In this document: piece by piece, positions 1-11,860 of the stretch | How the letters are laid out: each line of letters starts with the position of its first letter | Numbering within the stretch: position 1 is the first letter of the stretch | Source: Portulaca oleracea | Lineage: Eukaryota > Streptophyta > Magnoliopsida > Caryophyllales > Portulacaceae | Reading direction: 5' to 3' | NCBI GenBank assembly: GCA_029582165.1 | Contig: CM055869.1 | Coordinates: 58,353,518 to 58,417,517 of the forward strand | Length of the DNA: 64,000 nt | Notes under the pieces: generated by a model | What the model was told of the DNA's origin: nothing | Database searches by the model: none | What the model saw: the letters and a program-made list of their open reading frames with translations, nothing else | Made by a program: the position numbers and the translations under genes

Positions 1-2
1 CA

Positions 3-152
3 CAGAAAACGGGGCGACAATTAAAAAAAAACCCGGAGAGAGTAGTGTTTGGGTTTGAGGAGCTTGATCGAATAACCGTTTTGACTGAAACCCGAACCCA
101 GATTTTACCACTCCTGGTTTCTCTGTGTTGTATATTTTGCATTAGTTCATGA
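3..152 (+). CDS. Possible 3' end of a gene cut by the window edge
   Basis: One frame stays open from the first bases to a TGA at 150-152, about 49 codons. It begins with a basic stretch, has an acidic FGFEELDRI segment near its middle, and ends in a hydrophobic, cysteine-containing tail (SLCCIFCISS). The DNA after the stop is AT-rich like a 3' UTR. I do not recognise the family. An open frame of this length can occur by chance, so this is a weak call resting on length, composition and position. It could instead be a non-coding exon or UTR. Confidence 0.25.
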   Translation, partial: QKTGRQLKKNPERVVFGFEELDRITVLTETRTQILPLLVSLCCIFCISS

Positions 153-1145
153 TGTTAGACAATCTCGGACTAGTAAAGCTCATATGCTTTCCATATATTG
201 CAATTGTCATAGCATAAAACAAACCGCACTCATTGTGTGTCTTGTTAACGTGAAATCTAGGAAGATTCAGATGTAGATAATCTTATTTCAACAAATATTT
301 ATATCTGTTTGTTAACAGACTGATTTCATTATTTTTGCAAGATCCAATGAGACCTAGGTCCAAGTAACTTTTTTCTATGCAACATCTAGTTACAAAAAGC
401 GAGACCAAATATTATTACCAACACATTGATTCAAAAAAATCACAAAAACCCTAGCATTGTATCATAAATCCTACATCAAGAGACTACAATTAATGTTGTT
501 TTGTCCCCATCCACTATTCTAATGATCTACCATTCTAGTAACTATGAAAATGGTGTATAAACAAAGATTTAACTGTGTTAGAAAACTGTGTATAGTACTG
601 AAAATGTGGTTAACAATATAGGGTAGGGTACCCTATTAACTAAGATGTAGGTCCAGAGCAGTGTTTGAGGCCTGCCCATTGTTGATGGCATTGACTTTGG
701 TGGCATACACTTCAGTGGTTCAAAACTTAAAAGTCCATGTGACAAGAGGTAGGATGACATACATACATATAATATAATATAGGGGAACAATATCAAAGCT
801 CACCCATTTATTGTGTTGACAATGACACTCATAAATCATAATAAAGTATGTTTATGGACCTCTGTCTCCCCACCCTTTTTTTTAATACTCCTTTCAAAAT
901 AATTCTTATTTTCTTTTACCTTTTCACTACCTTTATATGATAATTTTATCCTTTGTCAATTTACTGACTTTCTGAACCTAAGTTAAATTTACTGAATTTT
1001 ATCTAATCTGACCCAAAGTTACCTAATTCATCACAATGGTAAACTTTTACGGAACATTATATATAAACACCATTATATTATTGAAAAAATAATAATCATA
1101 ATTATGTCATATTTGTTTGTGAAGTAAGGGAGAGCGTAAAATGAT

Positions 1146-1345
1146 GGCCCTGTTATTTGGATTGGATAAAATGTCGTTAACTCGTTACCTTGTCCTGTTT
1201 TTTGGATTGGATAAAATGATGATTGGATAGATTGGATTGGAGTGAATTCTTTTTTGGGAAATTTTATTTTTAGAGATGATGTATTTTTGGGGAATTGTGT
1301 AAAGTTTGGATTAGATTTGATTTAATTCAAAGAACATGTTACATT
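1146..1345. mobile_element. Degenerate PIF-like MITE (GGATTGGATAAAATG family)
   Basis: The left end reads GGCCCTGTTATTTGGATTGG and the right end has AAAGAACATGTTACA, its approximate inverted complement. The interior phrase TTTTTGGGGAATTGTGT is shared with the copies at 2265-2698 and 57984-58197. I see no clear target duplication, so the exact ends are uncertain. Confidence 0.45.
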
Positions 1346-1557
1346 CTCCCTTACTTCACACTAGTCACATTAGTAACATTGTATAAGTGTTAATAGGTAA
1401 TCACATTAGTCATATCATAAATCTTTATGTAATAGTTACATCATTTATTAAATATATGAACTTTTAAATGTATATATCATATAGATTGGTTCAAATAGTC
1501 TAAGTAAGAAAGTAAAAATAGACAAGTAAGATGAGTAAAATCTTACTTACTTCACAA

Positions 1558-1855
1558 AGGGATGTCAAAACTTTGGGTTAGGGTCTTTTCGTGTCCAAAA
1601 GAATCGGACATATATTGGATGAAAAGTTGATATCTATCTAGTTTTTTGTATTTTTCGGATCGGACAATTCGGACGAACCTAAAGTCCGGTGAATGTCGAG
1701 TTCGGTTTGTAGAAAGGTGGAGAATATTGTATCCAAATTTTTAATCAAATTTGTCGAAGTTAATTCAAACAGAAAATTTACAGTCATACCCAATTTTTTT
1801 CGGATTAGACTAAACCGAGTGTTCGAGCTAGTAGGAAATTTTTGACAGCCCTTGT
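1558..1855. mobile_element. hAT-like MITE with 8-bp target duplication
   Basis: The left terminus AGGGATGTCAAAA is mirrored by the right terminus TTTTTGACAGCCCT. The octamer CTTCACAA lies on both sides (1550-1557 and 1856-1863), the 8-bp duplication expected of hAT elements. Microhomology makes the exact border uncertain by about 3 bp. The interior (CGGATCGGACAATTCGGAC type phrases) recurs in degenerate form near 16100-16350, 36225-36575, 50555-50850 and 61518-61791. Confidence 0.65.
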
Positions 1856-2264
1856 CTTCACAAAACAACAGGGAGTCAGGCTGTGAGCAGTTTATAGCTA
1901 CAGTTGGAGAACTGTGATATGGAGTACAGATAGTAATGAAGGTGGCATCACAATTCAGAAATACTACAGCAAATGTAGATACCCACACAACAGGGTTATT
2001 AAAAAAAGAGGTGTGTTTGATGTTTTTACTTTAGGTTCTGAATTTGTAGTTTCCAGAAATGAAGACCTGATAATTGATTCATCTCTATGTTCTTTGGTAG
2101 AACATAAGTGTAAAAAAGAGGGGAAAAAATAAGGTTATTCTTCCTAGGGCTTTGGCATTTTATTTAAAAATATATTACTATAAATTATAACAATTTTGAT
2201 TGTTTTTTGTTAAAGTAAGTTTTCAAGTTTGAAGGTATGGTCCTCGGTTCCAAGGTGAAGCTTA

Positions 2265-2698
2265 GACCTTGTTTTTTGAATGAGTTATTTTCAAGTTATG
2301 ATGGTTAGGTAAGGATAAATTATTCCCTCCGTCCTTTTTTAAGTGTCAAATTAACTATTTTTACAAAACCAATGTGTGTTGGAAATAGAGTGAAAAAATT
2401 ATGTATGGACAAGTATACCCTTCATTAAAAGAAAATAATAAAGGAGAATTTTAAAAGGTAAAATAAAAATCTTATTCATTAATTAGGGGTAATATGAGTA
2501 TTTTAATTATTGAAAATGTAAAATTGACAAATAAAAAAGGACAAGGTAGTTAAAAAAAATTGACACTCATTAAGGGACGGAGGGAGTAGAATTTTTTTTT
2601 GAAAAATTGTGTTTTTAGGGTGAATATTTTTTTGGGGAATTGTGTTAGGTTAGAATAAGTTAGGATAATTAATTTTAACCTGACAAAAGAACAGAGCC
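2265..2698. mobile_element. PIF-like MITE interrupted by a Stowaway MITE
   Basis: The left end (GACCTTGTTTTTTGAATGAG after TTA) and right end (GACAAAAGAACAGAGCC before TAA) are imperfect inverted copies. The interior phrase GGGGAATTGTGTTAGGTT is shared with the family members near 1146 and 57984. A complete Stowaway element sits inside at 2323-2586, so this element is the older insertion. Confidence 0.5.
2323..2586. mobile_element. Stowaway MITE, 264 bp
   Basis: Left terminus TTCCCTCCGTCC with TTTTTTAAGTGTC inside it; right terminus GGGACGGAGGGAG. The element is flanked by TA at 2321-2322 and 2587-2588, the Stowaway (Tc1/mariner) target duplication. It is nested in the element at 2265-2698. 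Confidence 0.85.
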
Positions 2699-3137
2699 TA
2701 ATCTATTTGACATGGTTGCTCATACCTTAGCTAGAGTGACTCCAATAGAGGAAGAGTAAGTTTGGCTCCGGGTATGTCCGAGCCAGGCTAAATCTTACGT
2801 CCTAATGGACAAACTATCAATATAATGTTGACTTCCCCCTTAAAAAAAAAAAAAAACACTCCGACTTTGAAAGAGTATCTCCCGTCTGCTTGTACAAAAG
2901 GTCATACGATTAGAAACATATCAAATCAAATGAAGCTGTATTAGCAACAAAATAGTCAAGATCGTGTGGACCATTTTACAAATTGCTTCATTGTCTTCCC
3001 TACAAACATAATCCATTTGGCTCCTTATGAGTTATAACATTTGGGGAAACAAATCCTTTATGATGTATGTTGTTGGTCAAAAATTATAGGGAAATTGTCA
3101 ATTTTTTCAAGGCGAATTATTTTTCTCATATTTGATA

Positions 3138-3352
3138 CTCCCTCTGTCTCAAATTAATTGACACTTTGACTAAATTTTGACCGTTAATTATTCACAAGTC
3201 ATAATATGTAACAATATGAAATTACCTCCATTGTAACTTTTAGTAAAGTATCTTTCTAATAACGGTAATTTCATAGTGTGACTCATTGTAATTTATGAAT
3301 AATTAACGGTCAAAATTTAGTCAAAGTGTCAATTAATTTGGGATGGAGGGAG
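3138..3352. mobile_element. Stowaway MITE, 215 bp, long terminal inverted repeats
   Basis: Flanked by TA on both sides. The ends CTCCCTCTGTCTCAAATTAA and TTAATTTGGGATGGAGGGAG are inverted copies, and the match continues inward (TGACACTTTGACTAAA, GACCGTTAATTATTCA), so most of the element folds into a hairpin. It is a close relative of 18670-18876. Confidence 0.85.
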
Positions 3353-3955
3353 TAGTATTTTGGTCTTATAAAAAAATCTATAAGGGACTCACAATTTCCT
3401 ACCTTTAACTTATAGTGCGTTTGGTAGTTTCATGAAAAACATTTCCTAGTAAAAACGTTCTTGGGAAAGACTTTCCCTAGGACTTAATTGGGAAAATGTT
3501 TAATGAGCTTGAGAGTGAAATCGTGGGTCCTACATGAAAAATTTTGCTCACTTGCAAAATTTTATTAACTTTCCCGGAAAAGTTTGGGACGAAACGTTCC
3601 CCTAGGAAAAATTTGAAGCCTACGAAAAAGGTGGATATGGGAAAGGAAATTTTCCCATAGAAAGTTCTTACCACTCTTTAAAAATAACTCATTGCCTGTT
3701 TATGTAAATGACTCAAAATTAGGAAATAAATAACCTTAAGATCAAAAGATTGAGTGATTTTAGAACACTTTTCAAGTAATATATTTTTTTTTAGAATATA
3801 GGGTTAAACTTAATTATGAATTTATGATGTTTGGACATCTAAGAATGCAATTTAAACCACTCGTACAGGTTTGTAGGCTCCAAGTTCAAACAATAGCCAC
3901 GCCCGTCTTTGGGCCAACCCTTTGCGTCGTACTCGATAGAAATCGACATTCTAAA

Positions 3956-4178
3956 GGCCCATTCTTTTATGCGGTAGATTATGGTGTTGTACCACACAAT
4001 CATTATCAATATATCTTTTCATTTTTCTCTCTCCTCATTTTTTTCTTCTACTGTTCACATTATTTCTCTTAACCTACCCCACCTATCACAACTTTCACCA
4101 CAACTCACTACACCTTTTCAAATTCCACCACACTGCATCATTACCACACCGCAACCAACCGTATAAAATAACGGGGCC
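3956..4178. mobile_element. PIF/Harbinger-like MITE, GGCCC...TTCTTTTATGCGG family
   Basis: The ends GGCCCATTCTTTTATGCGG and CCGTATAAAATAACGGGGCC are imperfect inverted repeats, with TAAA on both sides. The interior is rich in ACCACA/CACCAC words, as in the copies at 23262-23542, 23586-23846, 37703-37943 and 39902-40062. Three-base TAA duplication is typical of PIF/Harbinger elements. Confidence 0.7.
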
Positions 4179-5578
4179 TAAAAAACAATTATCCTCATTT
4201 CAACTATTCTTTAAACAAAATAATCGGGTCTTAATTTGGTTGTCTAGTAACTTTTTTTTATACTAAGGGTGAAATCGAATAAAATTCAAATATTATTGTT
4301 TAAGTTTACATATATCCATGGATCATAGACTACTATCTGTTCATATTTACTTAAGAGAGCTTGAATCCTTCAGGCTCAGACTCAGCTTAATGGATATCAT
4401 AACCAAGCTTTGAATGGGTCGAGTTTGAGTCGAGCTCGAGCACTCGCTAAGTCGCTGAGCCAGCTCATCTCTTTTACAATCCTTTTGCAGATATGACTAA
4501 CGACTAAAAGACTCCTTCAAAGCTCTCATTACCTAATAGGCCTCAAATTGTTATTCTTTAGCCTTGCATATGATGAAGGATTATAGTGTTGCTTTCATAT
4601 ACACAACAATGCTCACATCAACAAATCAATACATGCACAACTATCCCAAGACTAGATTGATTGGTTGGATACTTTTGCTACGGAATTTAATCGTGCTGAA
4701 ACGACACATCAACACATGTGTAGCACTTTTCGATATATCTCTAGTAGTATGCCCATGATGTATATGGCGCTGATTTTATATTCGTAGGTAGTTTTCGTTT
4801 TGGTTCAAGTTCTTGTGATGGAGGAATTTCTGTTTTTCCCAACTACTGTTGTTTGCCTGATTATATAGGTCCAGTTTTTCTTTAAAATAAAAGGATCTAT
4901 CGATCGCAAATTATCAAAAAAAAAAAAGATGAAAGAAATTACAACATGGGTTTCATTATTTCACTCATAGACTCAATAAATAGTTTGTATGTCAAGAAGG
5001 TCTTTGCCAAATTATAATAGAAGAAACAAGAGGTGATTTTAGGCACTTTTTCCATAAGAACCAATATGAATACAATAGTAGTCAATTATAACTTACATAT
5101 ATCAATACAAAATATCAATATTCATAGCCATTATCATTGATCATCTTCAATGGCTCATTAGCTTCACAATAAACATCTATACCAACTACAACCATAAGGT
5201 CTCAAAACTTACTGAGACACAACACTTCCTTTGCATAGACCTAGCAAAACTAACCCGAACCACCCCAAATAAGACTCTCACAAACCCGAGCCTCACCCAA
5301 ACCAAACTCAACCCGAACCGAAATTGGTTGACCCGATATCATCCCAAACCAATCTTCACCCTAGTGGATTGACCCATTCGCCATGTCTACCTTTGTACGA
5401 AATGTGATATGATATGATCATCATCGAGATCGAATTTGGTTAACTTAGCCAAACAATTCAATCTCGAATCCCTTTTTCCTCTCCTATGCCTAAACCCAAA
5501 CCCTAATTTAATCTTCTAAAATCCAATTAGAAAACCCAAAAAAATAAACCAAAAAAAAAAAAACAAATTTTCCCAATT

Positions 5579-6904
5579 TCAAGGAGATAATGGTATGGGC
5601 ATGAGACCTTGAAGAAGATCAAGCAACGATCCACAAACCAGCGGCTTCGTCGCCGGAATCCTCAAACAGCTCGAATCATCCCCACCACCACCACCTCCTC
5701 CGCCGCCTGAACCACCGCCGGAACTACCGCCGACGCCGGGGATCATGGAGCATTCCGGCGGGGGGCGTTGCATTCCTACTCCGGGGATGCAATTCAGCGA
5801 GAAATCGAACCCTACGCTCCTCGAAAACAGATTCTCGCACGTCGGACTAAACCCAGAGAAGAAATTATACGCCACCGTCAAATTCAACAGATTTCTCAAC
5901 GAACAAACGATGTCTGGGAGCTCCCCAGAAAGATGATTATGCGCGAGATTAAGAACTTGAATGTCTTCGAGGCATGATAATGAATCTGGGAGATGTCCTG
6001 TGAGTGAATTCTGGCTCAAATCGAGCACCTGCATGTCGGAAAACAACCCTAATCCCTCCGGAATACAGCCGGAAAGTTGGTTGTTGAGGAACAGGATCTC
6101 TTTGAGCTGCGAATTTACGTCCCCTAAACTCGCCGGAATCTCGCCGGAGAATTTATTGTTTGCGAGGTTGATGACCGACGCCGGGGAGCTGCCCATGTTC
6201 TCCGGGAGCTCGCCGGAGAACTGGTTGTTGTTAACGAGGATCGCATCGAGGGGTTTGTTGAAGAGCTCCGGCGGAAGTCTGCCGGAGAATTGGTTGTATC
6301 GGAGGTCGAGGTAGACTAGGTTAGGGATTTGGAGGACGGAGATCGGAAACTCGCCGGAGAATTGGTTGTTGCTGAGGTCTAATTCGGTAAGAGAGACGAG
6401 ATTTCGGAAAGATTCCGGGATTTCGCCGGAGAATCGGTTGGAATTGAGATGGAGAAGAGAGAGTTCAGAGAGAGAGGAAAGTTCAGTGACGAGAACACCT
6501 CGGAGGTTCGCATGGTTGAGATCTATGGCGGACACAGAGGGAGAAATGGAGGAAGTGCAGAAAACCCCTTTGTAATTGCATACATTTGGACCGACCCAGG
6601 TGGATAGAACCTTGTTTGGGTCCTCAACAATGGCGGACTTCCATGCTTGAAGAGCTGTGTAAGCTCGAGTTAAGCTCGGATTTGGCAATGCAGGTGTTGC
6701 AGGTGGAGGAGGAAGTTGTTGCTGCGGTGGTGGGTCGGAGACTCCGCCGGATCCGCCGCCGACCCAGACGCCTCCGCCGCCGGAGCCGACGCCGACGCCC
6801 ATTCCGACGCCGCCGCCGACGGTGAAGCCCGGCTGAGCGATGATGGGGCGGATGATGATGGTGATGATGATGATAAACAGGTGGAATGCTGTGGAAGTTG
6901 CCAT
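5579..6904 (-). CDS. LRX-type leucine-rich repeat secreted protein lacking an extensin tail
   Basis: Single-exon gene encoding 441 residues. Residues 1-23 are a hydrophobic signal peptide; 26-55 are glycine/valine-rich; 58-75 are proline-rich with PPPP. The LRR N-cap contains WVGPNVCNYKGVFC (103-116) and about ten plant-type LRRs follow (126-355), with motifs such as LDLSNNQFSGEFP. The cap after the LRRs (NCIPGVG.QR...EC, 371-385) matches the hinge after the LRRs in leucine-rich repeat extensins. In place of Ser-Pro extensin repeats there is a poly-Gly run (397-408) and a short tail ending near LLQGLMPIPLSP. By family it should be exported to the wall, where LRX LRRs bind RALF peptides; the missing extensin module suggests looser wall anchoring (inference). 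It resembles the At4g06744-like group. High GC over the body contrasts with its AT-rich flanks. Confidence 0.9.
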   Translation of the reverse strand: MATSTAFHLFIIIITIIIRPIIAQPGFTVGGGVGMGVGVGSGGGGVWVGGGSGGVSDPPPQQQLPPPPATPALPNPSLTRAYTALQAWKSAIVEDPNKVLSTWVGPNVCNYKGVFCTSSISPSVSAIDLNHANLRGVLVTELSSLSELSLLHLNSNRFSGEIPESFRNLVSLTELDLSNNQFSGEFPISVLQIPNLVYLDLRYNQFSGRLPPELFNKPLDAILVNNNQFSGELPENMGSSPASVINLANNKFSGEIPASLGDVNSQLKEILFLNNQLSGCIPEGLGLFSDMQVLDLSQNSLTGHLPDSLSCLEDIQVLNLAHNHLSGELPDIVCSLRNLLNLTVAYNFFSGFSPTCENLFSRSVGFDFSLNCIPGVGMQRPPPECSMIPGVGGSSGGGSGGGGGGGGGDDSSCLRIPATKPLVCGSLLDLLQGLMPIPLSP

Positions 6905-7078
6905 GAATGAATGATTGAGTTTGTTTTTTGTTTTGTTTTGATTTTCAGATGTTTTGATGGATGGATTTTTGTGGGTTTTTTTTTCACTTTTTTGAGGGGG
7001 TTTTTGGTTTGGATTTTGGAAGGTTGTGTTTGGGTGTTTGAGGTTTCAATCTCTCTGTTACTCTCAGTGAGAAAGGTT

Positions 7079-7098
7079 AGAGAGAGAGAGAGAGAGAG
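7079..7098. repeat. (AG)n microsatellite in the probable 5' UTR of the LRR gene
   Basis: About ten AG units, read as CT on the gene's strand, lying about 175 bp upstream of its ATG (6904). A TATA-like sequence (TATACATAAA on the minus strand) is near 7174-7184, so the repeat would fall in the transcribed leader. CT-rich leaders are common in plant genes. Confidence 0.6.
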
Positions 7099-7239
7099 TG
7101 GGGGTGAGGTGGGGCCTGGAATGGACTGGAGTGAAGTGTGATGGAGGGGAGTAGTTGTAAATGGAGAGTGATTTATGTATAGATAATAATTGTTCATGGA
7201 AATTAGCATTGGTTAAAATTTTGTGCTATCACACAATTA

Positions 7240-7449
7240 GATAATTCCAAAATTTTGACCATAAGTTTCTCAATAGATACAATAAATTGTTATATAAACT
7301 TACCATTATTAGATTCGTAATAAAAAATATTATCATAAAAATATAATATTGCAATTGTTAAACATATTATGCAAGAAATTATCAATCAAAAAGTGACGAT
7401 GGAGACCATAAAAATTAAAATTATGACAATTAATATGGAACGGAGGAAG
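7240..7449. mobile_element. Stowaway MITE, left end degraded
   Basis: The right end GACAATTAATATGGAACGGAGGAAG followed by TA, together with the interior (TTAGATTCGTAATAAAAAAT, GCAATTGTTAAACATATTATG), matches the element at 8448-8960. The left CTCCCTCC end is not recognisable. Confidence 0.6.
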
Positions 7450-8447
7450 TACAAAAAGGCACATGAATGGATGGTTTTTTAGCGGGTGGTTAATATATAT
7501 GGCATTTGGTAAACAGTCTATTCAACAACTTATTGTAAAAATTTGCTTATTGAGATATCAAATAGGTTGTTTGAGTATTTGGTAAACAACCTATTATGTT
7601 GGTTGTTTGGTCCCAATAAGCCGATTTTCAATAGATTGATTAGCACTCTATTGAAAATGGCTTACTGAAAAGATCATTTAGTATAAAATTGTCTAAATTT
7701 ATACATATGCTATCTTAAAAATACTATTTGCAAAGGGGTATAAATGGAATTTCAAATAAATTATATTTTTCAGAAGCAACTAATTTTACTAAAAACAATT
7801 TTTCAAAACAACCAATCCAATTAACCAATAAATAATTTAATAAATTTAATAGTAATAACAACAATAATTTGTCAAACAGGGCCATAAAATAGACTAACTA
7901 GAATAAAGATTGAAACATGAGATTTTACTTGTTTATGTTGATTAAGCCCGTTTTGATGTGAATTTAGGACTATTTGAATGATTCGGCTTGAAAAATAGGG
8001 TATGGTGATGATTTCTGTGTGAAATTTGATGTAATGTCGAATTTGATTTTAAAAAAAACATATATAAAATTTTGCTTTTTTTGTTATTTGAATCTAATTA
8101 TAACTTGAATTTGGAAATATTGGAATTATCCAACTTGATAAAACTTGAACATATGATATTAGTTTCTCATCTAAATTTTAACGCTGACTAAAACTAAACT
8201 TTTAGAAGCGGTGGCATAAGTATTCTTTTTTTAAAAATAAAAATGATTGAGTGGCGATTTTGTTAACAAGTCATAAAATTGATTGCAATCAGAAAGAGTT
8301 CATAGAGAAAATGACATTGTCATGGTAGCACTCAAACAATGATCTTACGTATATTAAACTCAAGGGACAACCCCATTTGTCTTATTTGGATTGAATTAGG
8401 TGGTCCAAAATCTAACTTTAATGGATTATATAGTTAAACATATATTA

Positions 8448-8960
8448 CCTCTCTTCCATATTAATTATCGTCTTTAGAAATTATACAGTCAAATATGAAA
8501 AATTTTGACCATAAATTTCTAAATATATACAATGAGTTGTCATATAAAATTACCACAATTAGATTTGCAACGAAAAATACTATCATAAAAGTATAATATT
8601 ACAATTGTTAATAACATACTCCCTCCATTCCATATTAACTGTCGCCTTTGAAAATTGTGCAGTCAAAGTTCAAAAATTTTGACTACAAATTTCTCAATCT
8701 ATACAATGAGTTGCTATATAAAATTACCACCATTAGATTCATCACGAAAAATACTATCATAAAAGTATAATATTGTAATTGTTAATAATATATTATGTAA
8801 GAAATTATCAATCAAAGAGTAATATTGGAAACTATGAAAGTCAAAATTATGACGATTAATATGGAACGGATGGAGTATTATGTAAAAAATTATCAATCAA
8901 AGAATGACATTGAAGACCGTGAAAGTCAAAACTATAATAATTAATATACAACGGAGGGAG
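8448..8960. mobile_element. Outer Stowaway MITE split by a second Stowaway
   Basis: Left terminus CCTCTCTTCCATATTAATT after TA; right terminus ATACAACGGAGGGAG followed by TA. Removing 8619-8875 plus one TA restores an interior junction (AACATATTATGTAAAAAATT) that lines up with the uninterrupted relative at 7240-7449. Confidence 0.8.
8619..8875. mobile_element. Inner Stowaway MITE, 257 bp
   Basis: Ends CTCCCTCCATTCCATATTAA and TTAATATGGAACGGATGGAG with TA on both sides (8617-8618 and 8876-8877). It belongs to the same family as the element it landed in, and its cleaner ends show it is the younger of the two. Confidence 0.85.
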
Positions 8961-11860
8961 TAATAATTGTGCCTTTTTCTTTTGCCTTAAAGAGAGGTTT
9001 GTCTCAAGGGTATATATAGTCATTCTGCTTTTTTCTTTTCTTTTTTTTTGGATGATTAAAAATTATAAATTGATCATAGAATATCGCAACAAAATTATAT
9101 AAAATAAATAACAAAGGAACAATAGCTTCACAGTAAAAATAATATGTCAAATTGTGCTTTTTTTCTTTTGTATTGGGGTTTGTCTCAAGGGTGCACCCAA
9201 CATATTGTAAAAGGGTATTAATAATGGGCTGAAAATACAACAATATAATGTATTTAAACTTTAAAGCCTTCTATTCAACCTCTTATCAAAGGTGACCACT
9301 TTTTGTTCGTTTTTCTTAAATGAGATACTTATTGCATATTTATTATTTATTCTCTTATGCTCCATTCTTTTGTGATGTATAATAAAAAAAAATGTGTGGA
9401 AAACAGTGAGAAAGGTGAGATAGTGTTTGAGAAAGTAAATCACATCATAAAATATACAAAATTTTGAATATATAATTTATCGTTTATTACATATATAAAG
9501 TTTTAAATATATATTATATAAAATAGATGAGAAAGTATGAGATAGACAGAAAAAGTAGGATAGAGTAGGAAAGAGTGCAAAATGAGGGGATATTATCCCT
9601 GCACCATAAAAGAACAATTCCTTAATTAATTTCTTATTTTTAATTATTTGTCATTTCATATTTTCAATGTAACTTTTACCAATTTTACATTTATATTTTC
9701 CGTTTTTGATAGCTTAGGTAATTTTATAATTTTTTTCATTAACTATATTAATCATCTTATTATCTTTCAACTCTTCTAAAATAATAAATAAATATGGATG
9801 GAGGTACAAACAACTAGTTACTAAATCTTGTTAGCTATTATGATGGTTGATATACTGATAAATGCTGTGAAAAAATTGCCCTCTTTATCCTGCCTAACAT
9901 AAATGTAGCATGAACTCCATGATAGATAGATTGATAGTGGTTAGTGGTCAAGATCATATATTATTTCCACAAGGCACCAATCACCATTTGGAAAAATCTT
10001 ACTCTATTCAAGATCATAAGTTATTGGTGAGGTTTTAAAAGCATACAAATAGGTAGTAGTCTAATCAAGCTAAGGTTATGAGTGTTTTAGCCACCTAATT
10101 ATGCTCCTTTCCTCTTGGGATATTCTTTTAGAGTATTGATAATTTTTTGCCATAAAAATGATGAAAACTGATCCATATTTTCAGTTTTTGTATGTCAATA
10201 ACTCATACTTTATTTTTGGATACTGGTGGTCCTAAAAAAAATATGGGGGAGTGTGTTTAACATGTCAGTTTTCCACCAAGTCACCGCTACTTGACTCTGT
10301 GACATCTCACCATAATACAATTTTTTTTATACCATCAGAATCCAAAACAATAGTAGAGTTTATCATCATACAAATGGTGAAATTAGGGATTATTAGAATC
10401 CAATTTCCTAAAATTATGGCCACCGAAATTCGAATCCTCTTAGAGCATCACAAAGTGAGAACCGAGACGTTGAGATGTCAGAATTCCCTGGTGGCAAATC
10501 CGAAAGCATCCCAATAGCATGTGAAAATATCGGGAAGGGTCCCTGAATATTCCCACCCTTGTAGATTTGGGGTCTCCTAACATCAGAATGAAAGAATAGA
10601 GAGAAAAAAGATTCAAATTATTCTTTTATCCCTCTCCTCTTTCTCTCCCATTTTTCTTCCTCATGTCACGACTTCGCTCCCATGGATTGTGTGGTTCCAC
10701 GACCGTAACACCTGCTTCTGCATCTTTCCACTTAACTGCTCATATCTTACTAACACGCCACATCATATTTCTCACCCTCTTTACATGCTCCTGTTAATGC
10801 TATTAACAAGGGTAAACATCCTACTTCCTTGAACTACAAGCTATTAATTAGATCCTCTTCTTGCAATATGTGTTACTTTTTGTGAGTTGTACATCTTAAC
10901 CCACAACTCTAAATCATTTCCATCATACAAAATTTCTATCTTTTTATGTTGGATTGCTTCTTCAATGTAAGCAATTTCCAATGTTGCCTAATCATCATTC
11001 CCCGGACAATACCATAGGTTTTTTTTTTTAAAAAATTAGGATTTTCCATTGAGGATTTATATCTAATCGTTTTGTATTGTAACAGTAATAAATACGAACA
11101 AACAAATCATACGCTCATTATATTTCACGAATGAAGCTAAACTTACCAAATAATTCACAAACTAAACCTTAAGCTCGCTAAGCCTAGGATTCTCTCAACT
11201 CACTTCCACCCTTAATCTACAATACCAAATGTACTTCAACAAATGTGAATGTATATACCCATGAAGCCAACTCAACGGCAAACTGATGGCACGTCATGTA
11301 TTCTTTGACTATTTGCACGATGAATTCGTCTATTTCCTTCTCTACTTTTATATGCTGATAATTTAGATAAAACTCTTACAAAATTGAGAAAGGCCGCCTA
11401 AATTCTTTTTATTCCCTTTTTTTTTCCTATGAGCACCAAAAAGAAAGTCATTTTCCACCTCATTTTTGTCCCCCCTTCCTATCCACACTTCCTACTTTCA
11501 ACATAACCTAAAATCATGAACAATCAATTCAGAGCAAAAAAGGAAACAGTAGATATATATGAAAAACTTGAATGATTAGCATTTACCAATGCCAAACATG
11601 AATGGCAATGGTGTCCCCCATTAAGCATGAAATACATGATAATAGGCCAAAGACTTTGCTTCACAGGAAAACTATGGAACATGAGCAAAAGAAAAAGAAC
11701 AATTCCCATTCTTTTGGATGGCAGCTAAGCTTCCATTGTAATCCAAATACAACCAACCAAACTGTGAAAATACTTCACAATGGTCAATGATGGTGGACTT
11801 TTTTTTTTGTTTTTTTTTGTTTAGAAACAATGGTGGGCATCCAAAATGAAGGGTGTATGA

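Larger units (their letters stand above)
153..5578. other. Intergenic, MITE-rich, no gene seen
   Basis: AT-rich DNA between the possible gene tail and the LRR gene. It holds a hAT-like MITE, Stowaway MITEs (one nested), a TAA-flanked PIF-like MITE near 3956-4178 and simple A/T runs, listed separately. A short GAGCC/GCTCGAG-rich patch at about 4366-4470 resembles the arms of the hAT element at 20554-21180. The longest open frames (about 116 codons on the minus strand at 1638-1988, 82 on the plus strand at 3824) coincide with these repeats and show no domain. Confidence 0.6.

Noticed and set aside
6670..7209. 179-codon minus-strand frame overlapping the LRR gene's start
   Set aside because: It is a shifted frame of the signal-peptide/Gly-rich region plus the CT-rich leader; low complexity (Ser/Pro/Thr) and no domain.
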